Shown: positions 33,306-44,546 of the stretch, in pieces
How the letters are laid out: each line of letters begins with the position of its first letter
Numbering within the stretch: position 1 is the stretch's first letter
Origin: Moringa oleifera
Lineage: Eukaryota > Streptophyta > Magnoliopsida > Brassicales > Moringaceae
Assembly: GCA_021397835.1 (NCBI GenBank)
Contig: JAJFZO010000229.1
Location: 186,001 to 250,000 of the forward strand
Reading direction: 5' to 3'
Length of the DNA stretch: 64,000 bases
Notes under the pieces: model-generated
What the model saw: only the letters and a program-made list of their open reading frames with translations
The model's database searches: none
What the model was told of the DNA's origin: nothing
Translations under genes and position numbers: made by a program

Positions 33306-35224
33306 AAATGTACCCATTACCTTAAATAATAAGAAAAGTAAAATTAATTTTTTAAGTTTCAAGATTTTATTACTGTGATTAATTATATAAATAAATGTTT
33401 ATTGGTATTATGAAATGAATTTAAGTTAGAAAGCTTCAACTAATTAATTTTATCTTTAGTTTAATTTAGTAAACTAAGTTCGGACTTTTAATTAAATTTG
33501 TGGTAAGCTTTGCTAATGTCTATCTTCAAAGCAACATCCCTTGTTTTACTTTTGGTTCAAATACCACAAGCATATTATTCATAATAGATCTGTGAATAAT
33601 TTCAAATTAAACTTTGTTGTATAAAATCTTCGATTTGAATACTTCAGAATTTTAAATTTTTTGACAGTATTCAATTTATATCAAATTGATAGATGAATGT
33701 TCGATTTATTTTTATTTTTAAATATAAAAATTTGATTAATAACATAAGGTAAATATTAGAGTTTTATGTATCTTTACTTAAGATTTTATTACAAGGATTA
33801 ATTATCTAAATAGAAAAATATTTATTGGTTTTTTGAAAATAAATTAAGTAAGGTAAGTAAGAAATAAAGATGGGGAAAGACACAAATTTATATTTATTTT
33901 TTTGATATATTTATTAAATTCAAATTTTTATATATAATATTTTAATAATAATAACTTATAAAATATTATAATGTTGTCAAATTTTGGAAAAAATAAATTA
34001 TATGTATAATTATAATGATAAAAAACCTTTTAATTTAGTATCTAAAAAGCTATAGAAGAAATACTATAATAGGGAAATACGATTTACTTTGTGCTGTAGA
34101 AGCAAGCACCCTAATTATGTTTAAAAATAATAATAATGAGTTGGCTTGTTACAAAAATTATGGAGTTTTGATTTTATTTTATTTTGTTGAATTAATTACA
34201 TTAATGATATACATATTTAATTTATATTTTAAAAAGTTAGATTCATTAAAAATTTACATGTTTGTTAAATTTTTAATGCGAGAATTTTATTTAATGGTTT
34301 TACGTGCACACGAGATGTGCATGAATACTTTTACTTATATAATTATTTAAATATTTTTTAAAAAATATTATTAAGATAAAAAAATATTTTTTTCATATCA
34401 ACTTAGTAAAATATATAATATAAATATTTAAATAAAATAAAAAAATATTTTATCTATTTCGATAATATTTAAAAAAAATTAGGATAATTGTACAAATAAA
34501 AATTATATATACATTAAGTGTGTGCAAAACATAGTTAATATTAATAAAAATTATAAATAAAAATTTCACATTAAAGATCTAACAAAAATGTAAATCTTCA
34601 ATAAATAATTTTTTTATAAATTTTAATTTGAGATTACAAGCAAAATACAAACTTTTTTCATGCTATTAACTTTTTTTTAATAATCATTTCCTCTAACATT
34701 AGTGATGAGAGGAAATATTTTCAGTAAAAACTTTTGAGAATCCGATATGATTAGATATTTTAAAGAAGAGAGAAAATAGAATGACATTTTAAATTTTTTT
34801 TAATACTGTAAATTTTTTAAAATATATATTTTTAATACTTAAAATATTATGAAACTTTTTATGACAGCATCTTGAATATTTTTTTACATTTTAAAAAAAT
34901 TTTAAGGCAGAATTTATTATATAAAATCTTTAATTTAAATACCATTGACTTTTAAATTTTTTAATAAAATTTAATTTCAATCAAATTGATAGATTAAAGT
35001 TCGATGTGTCACATTTTAAATATAAGAATTTTGATTAATAACATAAGATAAATATCAGAGTTTTGTGAGACAATTACCTAAATAAAAATCATATTTTTAT
35101 TTTTTAATATTTAATAATTATTATTTTTATTTTCAAAACTGGACAATAGTTGATTAACTAAAACATTTTCCCTTCTTTGTTAATTAACTGTACTAATAAA
35201 ATTGTACATTTTTTTCATTATAAA

Positions 35225-35737
35225 GGATAAAATTTATATAAAATTTTACTATTTATCTCATATTATCAATCAAATGCTCGTATTCAAAATAATAAATTAA
35301 ATATTGATATATCAATTTGATTTAGATTAGATCTAATCTCAAATAGTTACGAGATATTAAAAGTATTTTCTTTTTTTTTAATACCTCAAGATGATTCAAG
35401 TGAATTCTTCACTCTATTTTAGATAACTTTTTATTTTGAACAGTTTTTTATGTAAAATCTATTTTTTATGATTTTTTAAATCTTTAATTATACATATTTA
35501 AATATATATATTTTCAGTATTCACAAAATTTTTTGAATATTTATTTATATTTTTAAATAATTTCAAATCAAAATTTGTTATATAATTTTTTAATTTAATT
35601 ATCTTTAATTTTTTAGTTTTTTTATAAAAATTAATTTAATTTAAATGAATAGATTATAGTTGAATTTATCATTTTTTGAACATTAAAGTTTGATTGGTAA
35701 TATAACATAAATATTACAATTTTATAAAATTTTTACC
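35225..35737. mobile_element. AT-rich MITE-like element (family A), best copy
   Basis: The left end is gataaaatttatataaaatt and continues to tatcaatcaaa. The right end complemented is ggtaaaaattttataaaatt and continues to accaatcaaa. The inverted repeats therefore match over about 45-50 bases with some mismatches. Length is about 513 bases, the element is non-coding, and it is over 80% A/T by eye. Related copies lie at 13327-13851 and 56420-56956, with fragments in at least five other places. Confidence 0.65.
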
Positions 35738-36091
35738 TTTCTATAAAAATATGTATCAATATATATATATGCATAGCTATTAAATGTACCTTTTAAATAT
35801 TTGATTTTGTTATTGTTAGAAAATAGTTAGAGAGAGTATCGAAACAGCACATGTAGTAGTTTATTTTTTACGACGAGATACACTTAAACTAAGACAAGAT
35901 TCTACATAAAACTTGAAAGAATATAAATATAAAGGTGTCTTACAGCATTACCTTGATTATGGCAATGAAAGATTTGAAAAGCAAGATGTTAAAGAGTGAA
36001 GAAATGCTAGTCTAGCTCCCAAAAAAGGATACTTGGATGTTCACAAGATTTGAGGGCAAATGAAGCTTCTAAAGGTGGTTAGTTGCGTGAA

Positions 36092-36385
36092 TTAAGACGA
36101 GAATCTTGAGTAAGATGGCCAGATAATTATGCCAACAAATCTTCCAAAAACTTCTACAACTATTGGCTTGGGTGCCTCAAGGTTGAAGACAACCTTTTGC
36201 GAAACTGGGTTCCTCACCCAAGTCAGAAAGCTTCTTATTAGGCTAACGTTATCCCAGCAGTGTTGATTATTCATCACCCAGAGGTGGTTGACTTCTCTGA
36301 TAGCCTCGTGAGCCAGAGTCATCATGTTGGACACTTTGAATGGGTCCTCATACTGGGTTGATACTCTTGTGTTGCTTCATAAATG
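36092..36385 (-). pseudogene. Unrecognised minus-strand coding fragment
   Basis: A frame of about 95 codons in a GC-richer patch, closed by TGA upstream and TAA downstream. It reads like real protein (LAHEAIREVNHLWVMNN; KPIVVEVFGRFVGIIIWPS) rather than random AT-rich translation, with balanced composition. There is no clear ATG at the start (the track begins at GTG) and I do not recognise the family. It could be one exon or a relic of a gene or transposon. Confidence that it is or was coding is modest. Confidence 0.3.
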
Positions 36386-37559
36386 ATGGTTGGGCTGAAC
36401 TCACACATTTAGTAGTCTATTAACATCCTATGCTGTTGAGTGTTGATGATTCTTTTAGTTTAAAAGCTCGATTATGGTATCACTTTTATTATCATCACAT
36501 TTATGTCAGTTTAAAAATATTTTCTTAAAGAAATTATAAGTTAGAAAAAATTTAAAAATATTTGAATAAAAAGTGTATAATTTTTTTTAATAAAAACATA
36601 TTTTTTATTAAAAATTTATTATTTAACAAATACACTTCTTTGAAATCACTTTTTGATACTTATAAAAAGCTTTTTTTTCATACTCATTTTAATTATCTAA
36701 AAAACAATTTATTTTTTTCTTTTTTTATTAAAAAATAAAATTTATTTTTGATAAACAGCAACTATAAGTTGATTTATTGTTTTTATTAATTGAAGCTTTA
36801 CTTTCATAAAAAAAGATTGCTGTATACTGAGAGATTCATCATCAATCTACTAAAATTAATTTGAATATAATTTTATTTTAATAATATAGTGTTAAATTTT
36901 AATCTTGATCTAATAAAAATACAATTTTACGTATTATAAATTACTGTAAATTTATTTTGTTATATTATTTATTTTATTGATTGGTTGAAATAAATTAAAT
37001 ATTATTTTAATTTATCAATATTGTTTATTATTATATACTAAAAAAAATTCCATGTTACAATATTATTATTTTACTTTTTAAATATATTTATTAAATTTAA
37101 GTCAATATATGATATTGTAGTAATAATAATAATATATAAAAATATTATGATTTTGTCAAATTTAATAAAAATAATTATTCGTATATCTTTAAAAACCAAT
37201 AATCTTATAATTAAACATATTAAAATAAAAAAATATATTTATTTTGTTAAATTATTAGGAATGATACCCCAAAATTTAATATAATTCAGATAATTATGAA
37301 TAGTCTTAAAACGTTGCTAAGTGAACTCCTTGCTCTCAAAGTTTACATATTGAAGCATCATATCAAATTTAATGACTTAAGGAGTAAGGCATACAAGGGA
37401 TGATATTCCACGGTTGTCACAGGGGCCCACAGAGATTCTACTCTGACGTAGCAGAAAGCAATTGGTTTGGGACCCACATGCCCCGGAGATTTTGGCACGG
37501 GAACTTCTTCAATGTCGCAAGTCTCCTCCTCCTTAGCAGTTCATTCTATTCAGAGCACT

Positions 37560-39006
37560 TCAGCTCACATGATAAGTAAAGAACGAAGGCATTTCTCTGC
37601 CGATGCTTTAATAGCTTTCTTGTTTGCTTTCTGGGAAAGTAAAGAGTGAACTGAAGGCTCATCTCTCATCGTCTTCTCTCTCTTTCCATTTCTTCCTGCT
37701 TTTCCCGAGAAAACCTGCAATTCCTTCTGAAACTGAAGTTCTACACAATTGACCCATCGGGTTCTTCTTTTTTCGATCTCTATCTGAGCCGAAGATCCTA
37801 AATTTCAACAGACCCTCTCGTTTCTCGGCCGTCTTCATCAAAAGGTATCTGCTTTCCATCTCATTTCGGATTCCCTTGCAGATTACTTTTGGGTTTAACA
37901 GATTTTGATCTGCTTTTGCTTAAGCCCCCTTTGTTTTTCCCTTATCGTCTCCCATTTATCCTTCTGTTTCTCAAGATCACTATCAGATTCGTCCCTCTCT
38001 ATTTCATTTCTGATTCTGGAGGAATAATTAGGAAGTGTACGGACCAGTATTTAGTAAAGCTTGTTCTCGTTTCCTTTCTTTCTAATTAATGGCCATTTCT
38101 CCATGGCAATGCTTCGTGTAGTGTACTGTCAACTTTGCATTTCTCTTCAATGGTTTTAGGAGCCAATCAATTTGGTTTTTCTTCTTTTAATCACTGTTTC
38201 TCTCTCTTAGACTTACAGAGGAGAGAAATCTTTCTGCATTGCTTTCAATTGGTTGATTGCTATATCTTTGGCCTGTTCACATATCTATAACAGTAACTCA
38301 ATTCATTTTCAAGAATTTCTTCGTTAGTTAACAGATTAGATTAATCTGGTCCTTACCCAACTCAGTTTAGTGGAAAGAATCTAAAGAAAGTCATTGAAGC
38401 ATGCCTTGGTTTTTAAATCTTGCCCTTTTTGGTGATTTCTTTGTGATCTTGTTGCCTGCAAATGTTCTGTCGGTTCTTTTAATTTGCTTTAGGACTTCCC
38501 TTACATATACCTCTACCTTTAATGCCATGCCTTTGCTTATTCTCTCCTGAGCTCTTTCACTTGATTTTCGACGCTCAAATCAGTTAGAAAACCCAAAAGA
38601 ATAATAATTAATAAATAGACCTGTTCGATCTCCTAACCGAGGTCCAGCTTGAAACTTAATGGCTGCCTGGATCAAGGTCGACCTCCGGACCTGGCTTAAT
38701 GTGGGGTAAAGCACCAATATGAGGAGCTAATGATTCTAGCAATATTGGTATTTGCTCAGCCTTCTAATGATTTTGTAGTATTTGATATGTTAAAATCAGA
38801 TTTGCTTTTGTCTTTCTCGTCCGACTTGAGATTTTTCAAATTCCCTTTCAATCATTCATCCTTAACTGCTGAGCATGCTGAGTCAATTCTGTTTTTGCAT
38901 TAGGATGAATATTCTAGCTAGATGATCTCAAGAAGATTCTATGAACTTACCATTTCTTAATTTGATCAGGATTTACAGTCTCTGTCTGGTGTCCATATTC
39001 AATTAA
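37560..39006 (+). other. 5' untranslated region and probable leader intron of the SDE3-like gene
   Basis: Transcript-like, CT-rich sequence begins near 37560-37640. Candidate donors (for example aaaaggtatctg near 37843, or beyond 38065) and a strong acceptor near 38978 (gatttacag) suggest one or two leader introns before the ATG. Part of it (37716-38065) is duplicated at 31508-31847. Confidence 0.5.
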
Positions 39007-41930
39007 ATGATGGGTTCGTCCAAGAAGGGCATTTGCGATGACGATTACTCTGTCATCGGAGACAAAGGAGAGATCGGATTCATCGATTTTGAGGATGACA
39101 TCTCCGTTACGAGTTTTGATCCAACTGAAGAAGGACCTGTTCTTGTATCCGTTCCATTTCCTTTCATCCAAAGGAAGCCTCAGTCAGTCCTTGTTGGAGA
39201 AACCTCCAAGTGCTCCATTACAATCGAGAACACCACTGATGATCCAGTTGAACTTTGGGGTGTAAGAATATTCTGCTCAAATCCGGCTGACACATTCACT
39301 TTGTCTCTGAGAGAACCGCCATCGGCTGATTCACCACTGGAAAAGAGGCGAGGGTTCTTGGAAGGGTACTCTCTCGAGGACAGAGTGCTTCAGCCACGCC
39401 AGACTCTAACCATTTGGTTGTCTTGCAAACCGAAGGACTTGGGTCTGCATACTTCTGTTGTGTACTTTGACGTAGGTGACGAGAGAGTTGAACGTGTGGT
39501 TTTTCTGCTGGCTGAGGATCAGGTGTCGCAGTCTCTGGTTTCCCGGAGACCGTACTTGAGAACTCCAAGAAGAAAACAGTTTGCCATTGATGAATATGTG
39601 GTTTCTTCTCGTCCTGCAAGGGCTAAAACAGAAAGACCGAAGAAAAGGCTACTCGAATATCCAATCCCAAAGGATGTCAGAGAGTTGATAAACAATAAGC
39701 AAGTCCCGGCTGTTCTTACCGAAGGTTTAACAATGGAGAACTATGCTTCGTTCTTCAGTGTATTGCTGATAATGGAAGAGCTGCATCTTGAGGTGATAGC
39801 TAATGCTTCCTTGGTACCTAAAAGGCGTTATCTTTTCTTCCATTGATGTGGTTGGCTTTGTTTCAGGAAGATACGAGGGCTTATAACATGGAGGGTATCA
39901 CCATGAAGAGGAAAGGAGCTCAACTCCTGGCTCTCGAGGTCCCTGGCTTGGCTGAAAGGAGGCCTTCACTTGTACATGGTGATCATGTTTTCGTGAAGGC
40001 TGCCTCTGCAAATTCCGGTGACAGTAAAGTATACGAGGTATGCTTGTTTTCTTCTTCGATCACCTGAAACAGCTACAGATTTCTATGTTTTTAAGCATAT
40101 GTCACTGTCACTGCACACAACTAGTTGAAGATTTTTCATTTCGAGATCCAAAACCTATCTATATACCATGTTTTCAGGGTTACATTTACAGCGTAGAAGC
40201 TGACGAAGTGCTCTTGAGATTCGCCAAAGTGTTTCATGACTGTCATGAGAGCCGGAACTTGTATGACGTTCGGTTCACATATAATCGGGTGAATATGAGG
40301 AGACTGTATCAAGCTATTGAAGAGACAGCCAGTTTAGATACCGATCTTCTTTTCCCGTCTCAGCTGACTCAACGGAGATCGATCCAGACTGCTCCTTTTG
40401 TTCCTTTCACCACTGCCCTCAACGACGAGCAAAGGCGTTCAATTGAGATGATTCTCAGCTGCGAAGGTGCTCCTCCCTATGTGATTTACGGGCCACCAGG
40501 TACTGGAAAAACGAAAACTTTGGTGGAAGCGATCTTACAAGTATACATGACGAGAGAGAACAGTCGGGTTCTTGTCTGTGCTGCTTCCAACAGCGCTGCA
40601 GATCATATACTAGAGGGACTTATAAGCAATCAGGCTGCTGAAGTTAAAGACAATGAAGTATTTCGGCTGAATGCTAGCAGCCGTTCTTATCAGGATGTTC
40701 CGGCTGAATATATCCGCTTCTGCTTCTTTGAGGATTCCATTTTCACGTGCCCCCCTTGTAAAGCCTTAATGCATTATCGGATCATCATCTCGACTTACAT
40801 GAGTTCTTCTCTGCTTTATGCAGAAGGCATCAAGATGGGTCATTTCTCCCACATTTTCTTAGACGAGGCAGGCCAAGCTTCGGAGCCTGAAATCATGGTA
40901 CCGATATCCAACTTCTGGGAGAGAAAAAGTGTCGTTGTTCTTGCTGGAGACCCGAAGCAGCTAGGTCCTGTTGTGTACTCGAAAAATGCGGAGGCTTTTG
41001 GATTGGGAAGATCTTATCTGGAAAGACTGTTCGAATGTGATCATTATCGTAACGAAGATGAAGGTTTTGTTACGAAACTGGTGAGGAATTATCGGTGTCA
41101 CCCAGCCATTTTAGACCTTCCTTCGAAGCTTTTCTACAATGGAGAATTACTTGCCTGTAAAGAAGATGACTCTTTTATAAGTTCTAACTTGGATTTCCTT
41201 CCAAACAAAGAATTCCCCGTTCTGTTCTTTGGCATTCAAGGTTGCGATGAGAGAGAAGAAAACAATCCCTCGTGGTTTAACCGAATAGAAGCGAGCAAAG
41301 TCGTTGATCTCATCAACAAGCTGCGAGTAAGCACAGAGATAAGTGAGGCTGATATCGGAGTAATAGCACCGTATCGCCAACAGGTCCTCAAGATCAAGAA
41401 GGTACTTGAAACTTGGGACATGCTCGATGTTAAGGTAGGCAGTGTAGAACAGTTCCAGGGACAAGAACGAGAAGTTGTGATCATATCCACTGTCAGGTCG
41501 ACAATCAAACACAACGACTTCGACAGAACCTTCTCGTTGGGATTCCTCAGCAATCCAAGGAGATTCAATGTCGCAATTACCCGTGCCAAGTCTTTGCTCA
41601 TAGTTGTTGGAAACCCCCACATTGTCTGTAAGGTATTCCAGTAGTTCTTACAAGAGTTCATCATGTCTGAGAATCTGGAAATTGAGTTTTTCCTAATATC
41701 ATGAAGGAATGTATACTAATGCTCATGTTTCTGTATCACAGGATCCATATTGGGACAAGCTTCTGAGGCATTGTTCAGACAATGGTTCCTACCAGGGCTG
41801 CGGTCTCCCAGAAAGGGAAGAGCAGGCAGATGCAGTCGAAGCTGTAGCTGAATGGAGGGACTTGACTAATCTTGAGGGGTTTCCACCATCTGTTACCGAT
41901 GAAACTCAGTGGGAGGAAGGTTGGAAGTAA
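39007..41930 (+). CDS. SDE3: SDE3-type RNA helicase (MOV10/UPF1-like, SF1)
   Basis: Probable RNA helicase of the post-transcriptional silencing pathway, 866 aa. Four coding exons: 39007-39792, 39867-40037, 40178-41632 and 41742-41930. The N-terminus contains [17 protein letters not shown] and a beta-rich domain as in SDE3/MOV10. The helicase core has Walker A GPPGTGKT (424-431), the DEAG box (548-551), GDPKQLGP (576-583), the NYRCHP block, and C-terminal motifs [11 protein letters not shown] and [12 protein letters not shown]. In Arabidopsis, SDE3 supports amplification of silencing and binds AGO proteins through a long C-terminal tail with repeated GW/WG. Here the protein ends soon after the helicase core with a short Glu-rich tail ([10 protein letters not shown]), so the AGO-hook region is nearly absent. 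Two ATGs are adjacent (39007, 39010); either may be used. Confidence 0.92.
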
Positions 41931-42275
41931 ATAATCAGCCGGTCCTTCCAATAAAGTTTTGTTGTAACATTGTTCCTCGTGAATCCCAGTTCTGTGAGAA
42001 TAATTTTCCATAAACATGGTTGTGCTTATATTTTATACAGCATTTTGTTGATGGATATATAATCGATTTGAAATTGAATCAATATTTTAGAGTAATTAAT
42101 AATTGAATTGAGTGTTTTATTATGTTTCTTCTCGAATTTCAGAAATTTTGAAGAAGTTTCAAAAATGAAGAGGAAAAAGAAAAGGAACCTTAGGACTCAA
42201 AACTTGAACTTGAATGTACACCAAAATTTGCTTGATGTGATGGTACTGTGTTGCTGGCGGGACAAGAGCACAGGA
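41931..42275. other. Spacer between SDE3-like and U1 genes
   Basis: Helicase 3' untranslated region (ccaataaagttttg near 41950 is a likely poly(A) signal) followed by unique sequence up to the U1 promoter. No gene was seen. Confidence 0.5.
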
Positions 42276-42286
42276 TTCCCACATCG
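42276..42286 (+). promoter_or_regulatory. Upstream sequence element (USE) of U1 gene 1
   Basis: ttcccacatcg matches the plant snRNA USE consensus RTCCCACATCG except the first base. It lies about 34 bases upstream of the TATA-like box ataaata (about 42321), the spacing known for RNA polymerase II-type plant snRNA genes. Confidence 0.85.
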
Positions 42287-42319
42287 GTCACGATAAACGA
42301 AAAGAGTTGAGAGCGGCTC

Positions 42320-42328
42320 ATAAATACG
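42320..42328 (+). promoter_or_regulatory. TATA box of U1 gene 1
   Basis: ctcataaata lies about 30 bases upstream of the U1 5' end at 42351. Confidence 0.8.
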
Positions 42329-42350
42329 CGTTAGGGGGCAACATGTCAAC

Positions 42351-42513
42351 ATACTTACCTGGACGGGGTCAATGGGCGATCAGGAAGGTCCATGGCCTAG
42401 GCTAGTGACTTCCATTGCACTTCGGAGGGGCGCTTAGCCTAAGGTCTCCCCAAGTGGGAGAGCCTACGTCATAATTTGTGATAGTGGGGGCCTGCGTCCG
42501 CGCGGCCCCTGCC
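42351..42513 (+). ncRNA. U1: U1 spliceosomal snRNA, canonical copy
   Basis: The RNA starts atacttacctgg, whose ACTTACCTG pairs with 5' splice sites. Stem-loop I contains gatcaggaag, fitting the U1-70K loop consensus GAUCANGAAG. Stem-loop II carries attgcac, the core of the U1A site. The Sm site is ataatttgtg, followed by a GC-rich terminal hairpin (ggggcctgcgtccgcgcggcccc). Length is about 163 bases, as in other plant U1 RNAs. All functional elements look intact, and the promoter has USE and TATA boxes at standard spacing. The 3' end was set by the end of the terminal hairpin and by cccaatggaagtcg, which resembles the plant snRNA 3' box. Confidence 0.95.
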
Positions 42514-42675
42514 CAATGGAAGTCGTTAATCTCTAGATTGTGTGGAACTGTGAATGTAGTCGGTGTCGGTGTTTCCAACCGGGACGCAGGCCCCTCCCCA
42601 ATGTGAGTCCTTAATCTCTCCTTATTTGCGTGGAACTGTTAATGTGATCGGTGTTATTGTTTCCAACCGAGAAGG
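42505..42675 (+). repeat. Tandem duplication of the U1 3' flank
   Basis: The flank beginning cccaatggaagtcgttaatc (42512) recurs about 85 bases later as cccaatgtgagtccttaatc (about 42597). Both units continue through gtggaactgt-aatgt and ggtgtt-tttccaaccg. The duplicated unit includes the presumed 3'-end formation signal and even cgcaggcccct, which matches part of the terminal hairpin. Confidence 0.75.
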
Positions 42676-43786
42676 ATAAATAAAAATTTCTGGGTCTCAT
42701 TTAGGATTTGTTTATGAATGGTTGGTTTACAGGAGTATTTTTGTTCTTCTTGAAACCTCGTTTTCACACTTGGCTTGCGCACACATATGTGTGTTGCTTG
42801 ATTGGGTTATTGGAATATTGTGAGCTTTCTTAATGCATGTTGAGGGGATAGAACTCGTGCAGATGTCATAAGATATGATAACTTCATGATGATTCTGTTC
42901 GAGGGGCTTGGGTTTATTTATTTGTAATGTTGGTTTCCAATGAATAGGCTGAACCTTCACAGAAGTTTGATATACTCTTGACGCGGGGTGTATTCTGATA
43001 ATTTTTGGCAGTTCTGACACTGTAATTTCACAGCATTTGGGTTTATTTACAATCTTGGTCTACAACACATCTGTCTTGAATCTCATTCTTTACAGGGATT
43101 GTGATCGAGGGTTACAGGGGTTTCAAATGGCTTTGTAGGTTTATTGGGTTTTTGTGAATTCCTGTATAGTCTCCAGGTAAGGGAGTTTCGAGGCATGATT
43201 TTATGCCAGTCCTGAAATATTGACCAGCTTTTGGGGCATTCCTAGAAAGACTTAAAATCTTTCTAGGAATTATTGATTAAACTAATGCTTGATGTTATGT
43301 GTTTGCTCGGAGATGGTCTCGGGTGAATTTGTTAATGTTACGCCAATTCATGATACATGAGGTAACCAAAATGTTTGAAAGGGGACAATGTTATGCTTCT
43401 GAGTAAACTGTTGCAAGGCATTGAAATTGATTTCTTCTTTGAATTTTTTTGTCTTAATAATTAGTTTTTGGAATGCAATTTTCTAAAAAATTCTTAATCA
43501 TCCTAAGATTGTGAATTTTTTTTTTAATTTTTTGGAGACTTCTTTGAGTTTGAGAGGAAGTTGCGATTTAAAGAATTGAAAACGGGGATCTTTGATTAAG
43601 TCTTGAGAGACCTGTTAAAGAATTGAAAACGGGGATCTTTGATTAAGTCTTGAGAGACCTGTTAACGGGAAGAAGAATAATTTCTAGCTGATAATAGCTC
43701 ATGGCTGCAATTATCTTGTTCTTGAACTCTTAGGAGATTCTATCTCTCCGTAATATGACAAATGCTTCTGGTTAGAGCTGTGAAAA
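42676..43786. other. Spacer between the two U1 genes
   Basis: About 1.1 kb without a recognised gene; open frames here have no family features. It contains an exact short tandem duplication at 43569-43663. Confidence 0.5.
43569..43663 (+). repeat. Perfect 47-bp tandem duplication
   Basis: The unit aaagaattgaaaacggggat and its continuation to agagacctgtt occurs twice, head to tail, without a difference, period 47. Perfect identity implies a recent event. Confidence 0.9.
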
Positions 43787-43797
43787 ATCCCACATCG
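43787..43797 (+). promoter_or_regulatory. Upstream sequence element (USE) of U1 gene 2
   Basis: atcccacatcg is an exact match to RTCCCACATCG, about 35 bases upstream of ttataaata (43832-43840). Confidence 0.85.
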
Positions 43798-43831
43798 ACA
43801 TAAACTACAGAAAAACCGAAACATATGCGAG

Positions 43832-43840
43832 TTATAAATA
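43832..43840 (+). promoter_or_regulatory. TATA box of U1 gene 2
   Basis: ttataaata lies about 30 bases upstream of the first base homologous to U1, at 43865. Confidence 0.8.
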
Positions 43841-43864
43841 CGGAATGCAATGTAGCTCAAAAAC

Positions 43865-44026
43865 GTGCTTACCTGGACGGGATCAATGGGCGATGAAGGA
43901 GGTCCATGGCCTAGGTTAGTGACTTCCATTGCACTCTGGAGGGGCGCTTAGCGTTAGGTCTCCACGAGAGTGATGCATACGTTATAATTAGTGGCAGCAG
44001 GGGCCTGCGTTCGCGCGGCCTTTACC
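43865..44026 (+). ncRNA. U1: Divergent U1 snRNA copy (variant or pseudogene)
   Basis: Aligns with the copy at 42351 over its whole length, about 162 bases, but has changes in functional parts. The 5' end reads gtgcttacctgg instead of atacttacctgg. The stem-loop I region reads gatgaaggag, which no longer fits the U1-70K loop consensus. The Sm site reads ataattagtg instead of ataatttgtg. The terminal hairpin is weakened at its 3' side (gcggcctttacc). The U1A core attgcac is kept. The promoter, in contrast, is complete. It is either a transcribed variant with altered partners or a recent pseudogene. Confidence 0.85.
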
Positions 44027-44546
44027 AATGAAATGTATGTACTCACACTTTTGTTCTGCTCGGTATTCCCATGTCTTCTTCAGCGTGGCTTCCTCTACTT
44101 CCTCGTCAAGGACTACGTGTTTATGGGTTGTGGCTTACTCTTCATTCTTTGTCAAAGACTACGTGTTTTGTTGTCCCAAATATGATCTACCCGAAAACTG
44201 ATCTCCGGCGATATCTTCAAGATAATATATTAGTTTATCATGTCATAGAGGCATAAAATAGACATCTCAATTTGTTACCCACTCCCCTGATCCTTTCACA
44301 TTTAGTTGGAGTTACTGTAGGTTTTTTAATATTATGCTTTATGTTCATATTAGAATGATTACTTTTGTGTCAGATGAAAGCTTGTTTTATATCGAGATTA
44401 ATTTGACGCATTAGATAAGACTTCAATGCTTTTATATTAGAAAAATTACAGGCAATAGGTAAAGAATAAATCTATGTGAGAAATACATCAGTCTATATAT
44501 AGTAGTCTAAAGTCGGTATTCATCTCATCTCAGATCCCGTTAGATC
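44027..44546. other. Spacer before the acetyltransferase gene
   Basis: About 520 bases with no recognised gene. The short frames at 43991-44256 overlap the U1 copy and its flank and are accidental. tatatatag near 44494 could be the TATA box of the acetyltransferase gene, about 50 bases before its ATG. Confidence 0.4.

Larger units (their letters stand above)
33306..37430. other. AT-rich spacer with family A elements and one unrecognised frame
   Basis: About 4.1 kb with no clear gene. It contains family A repeat fragments (33590-33770 and 34780-35085), one well-delimited element (35225-35737) and a GC-richer patch at 35.8-36.4 kb with a minus-strand frame (listed separately). The remainder is AT-rich. 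Confidence 0.5.

Noticed and set aside
41147..41664. Minus-strand frames of 157 and 142 codons inside the helicase exon
   Set aside because: Shadows of the strongly coding exon 3 of the SDE3-like gene on the plus strand.
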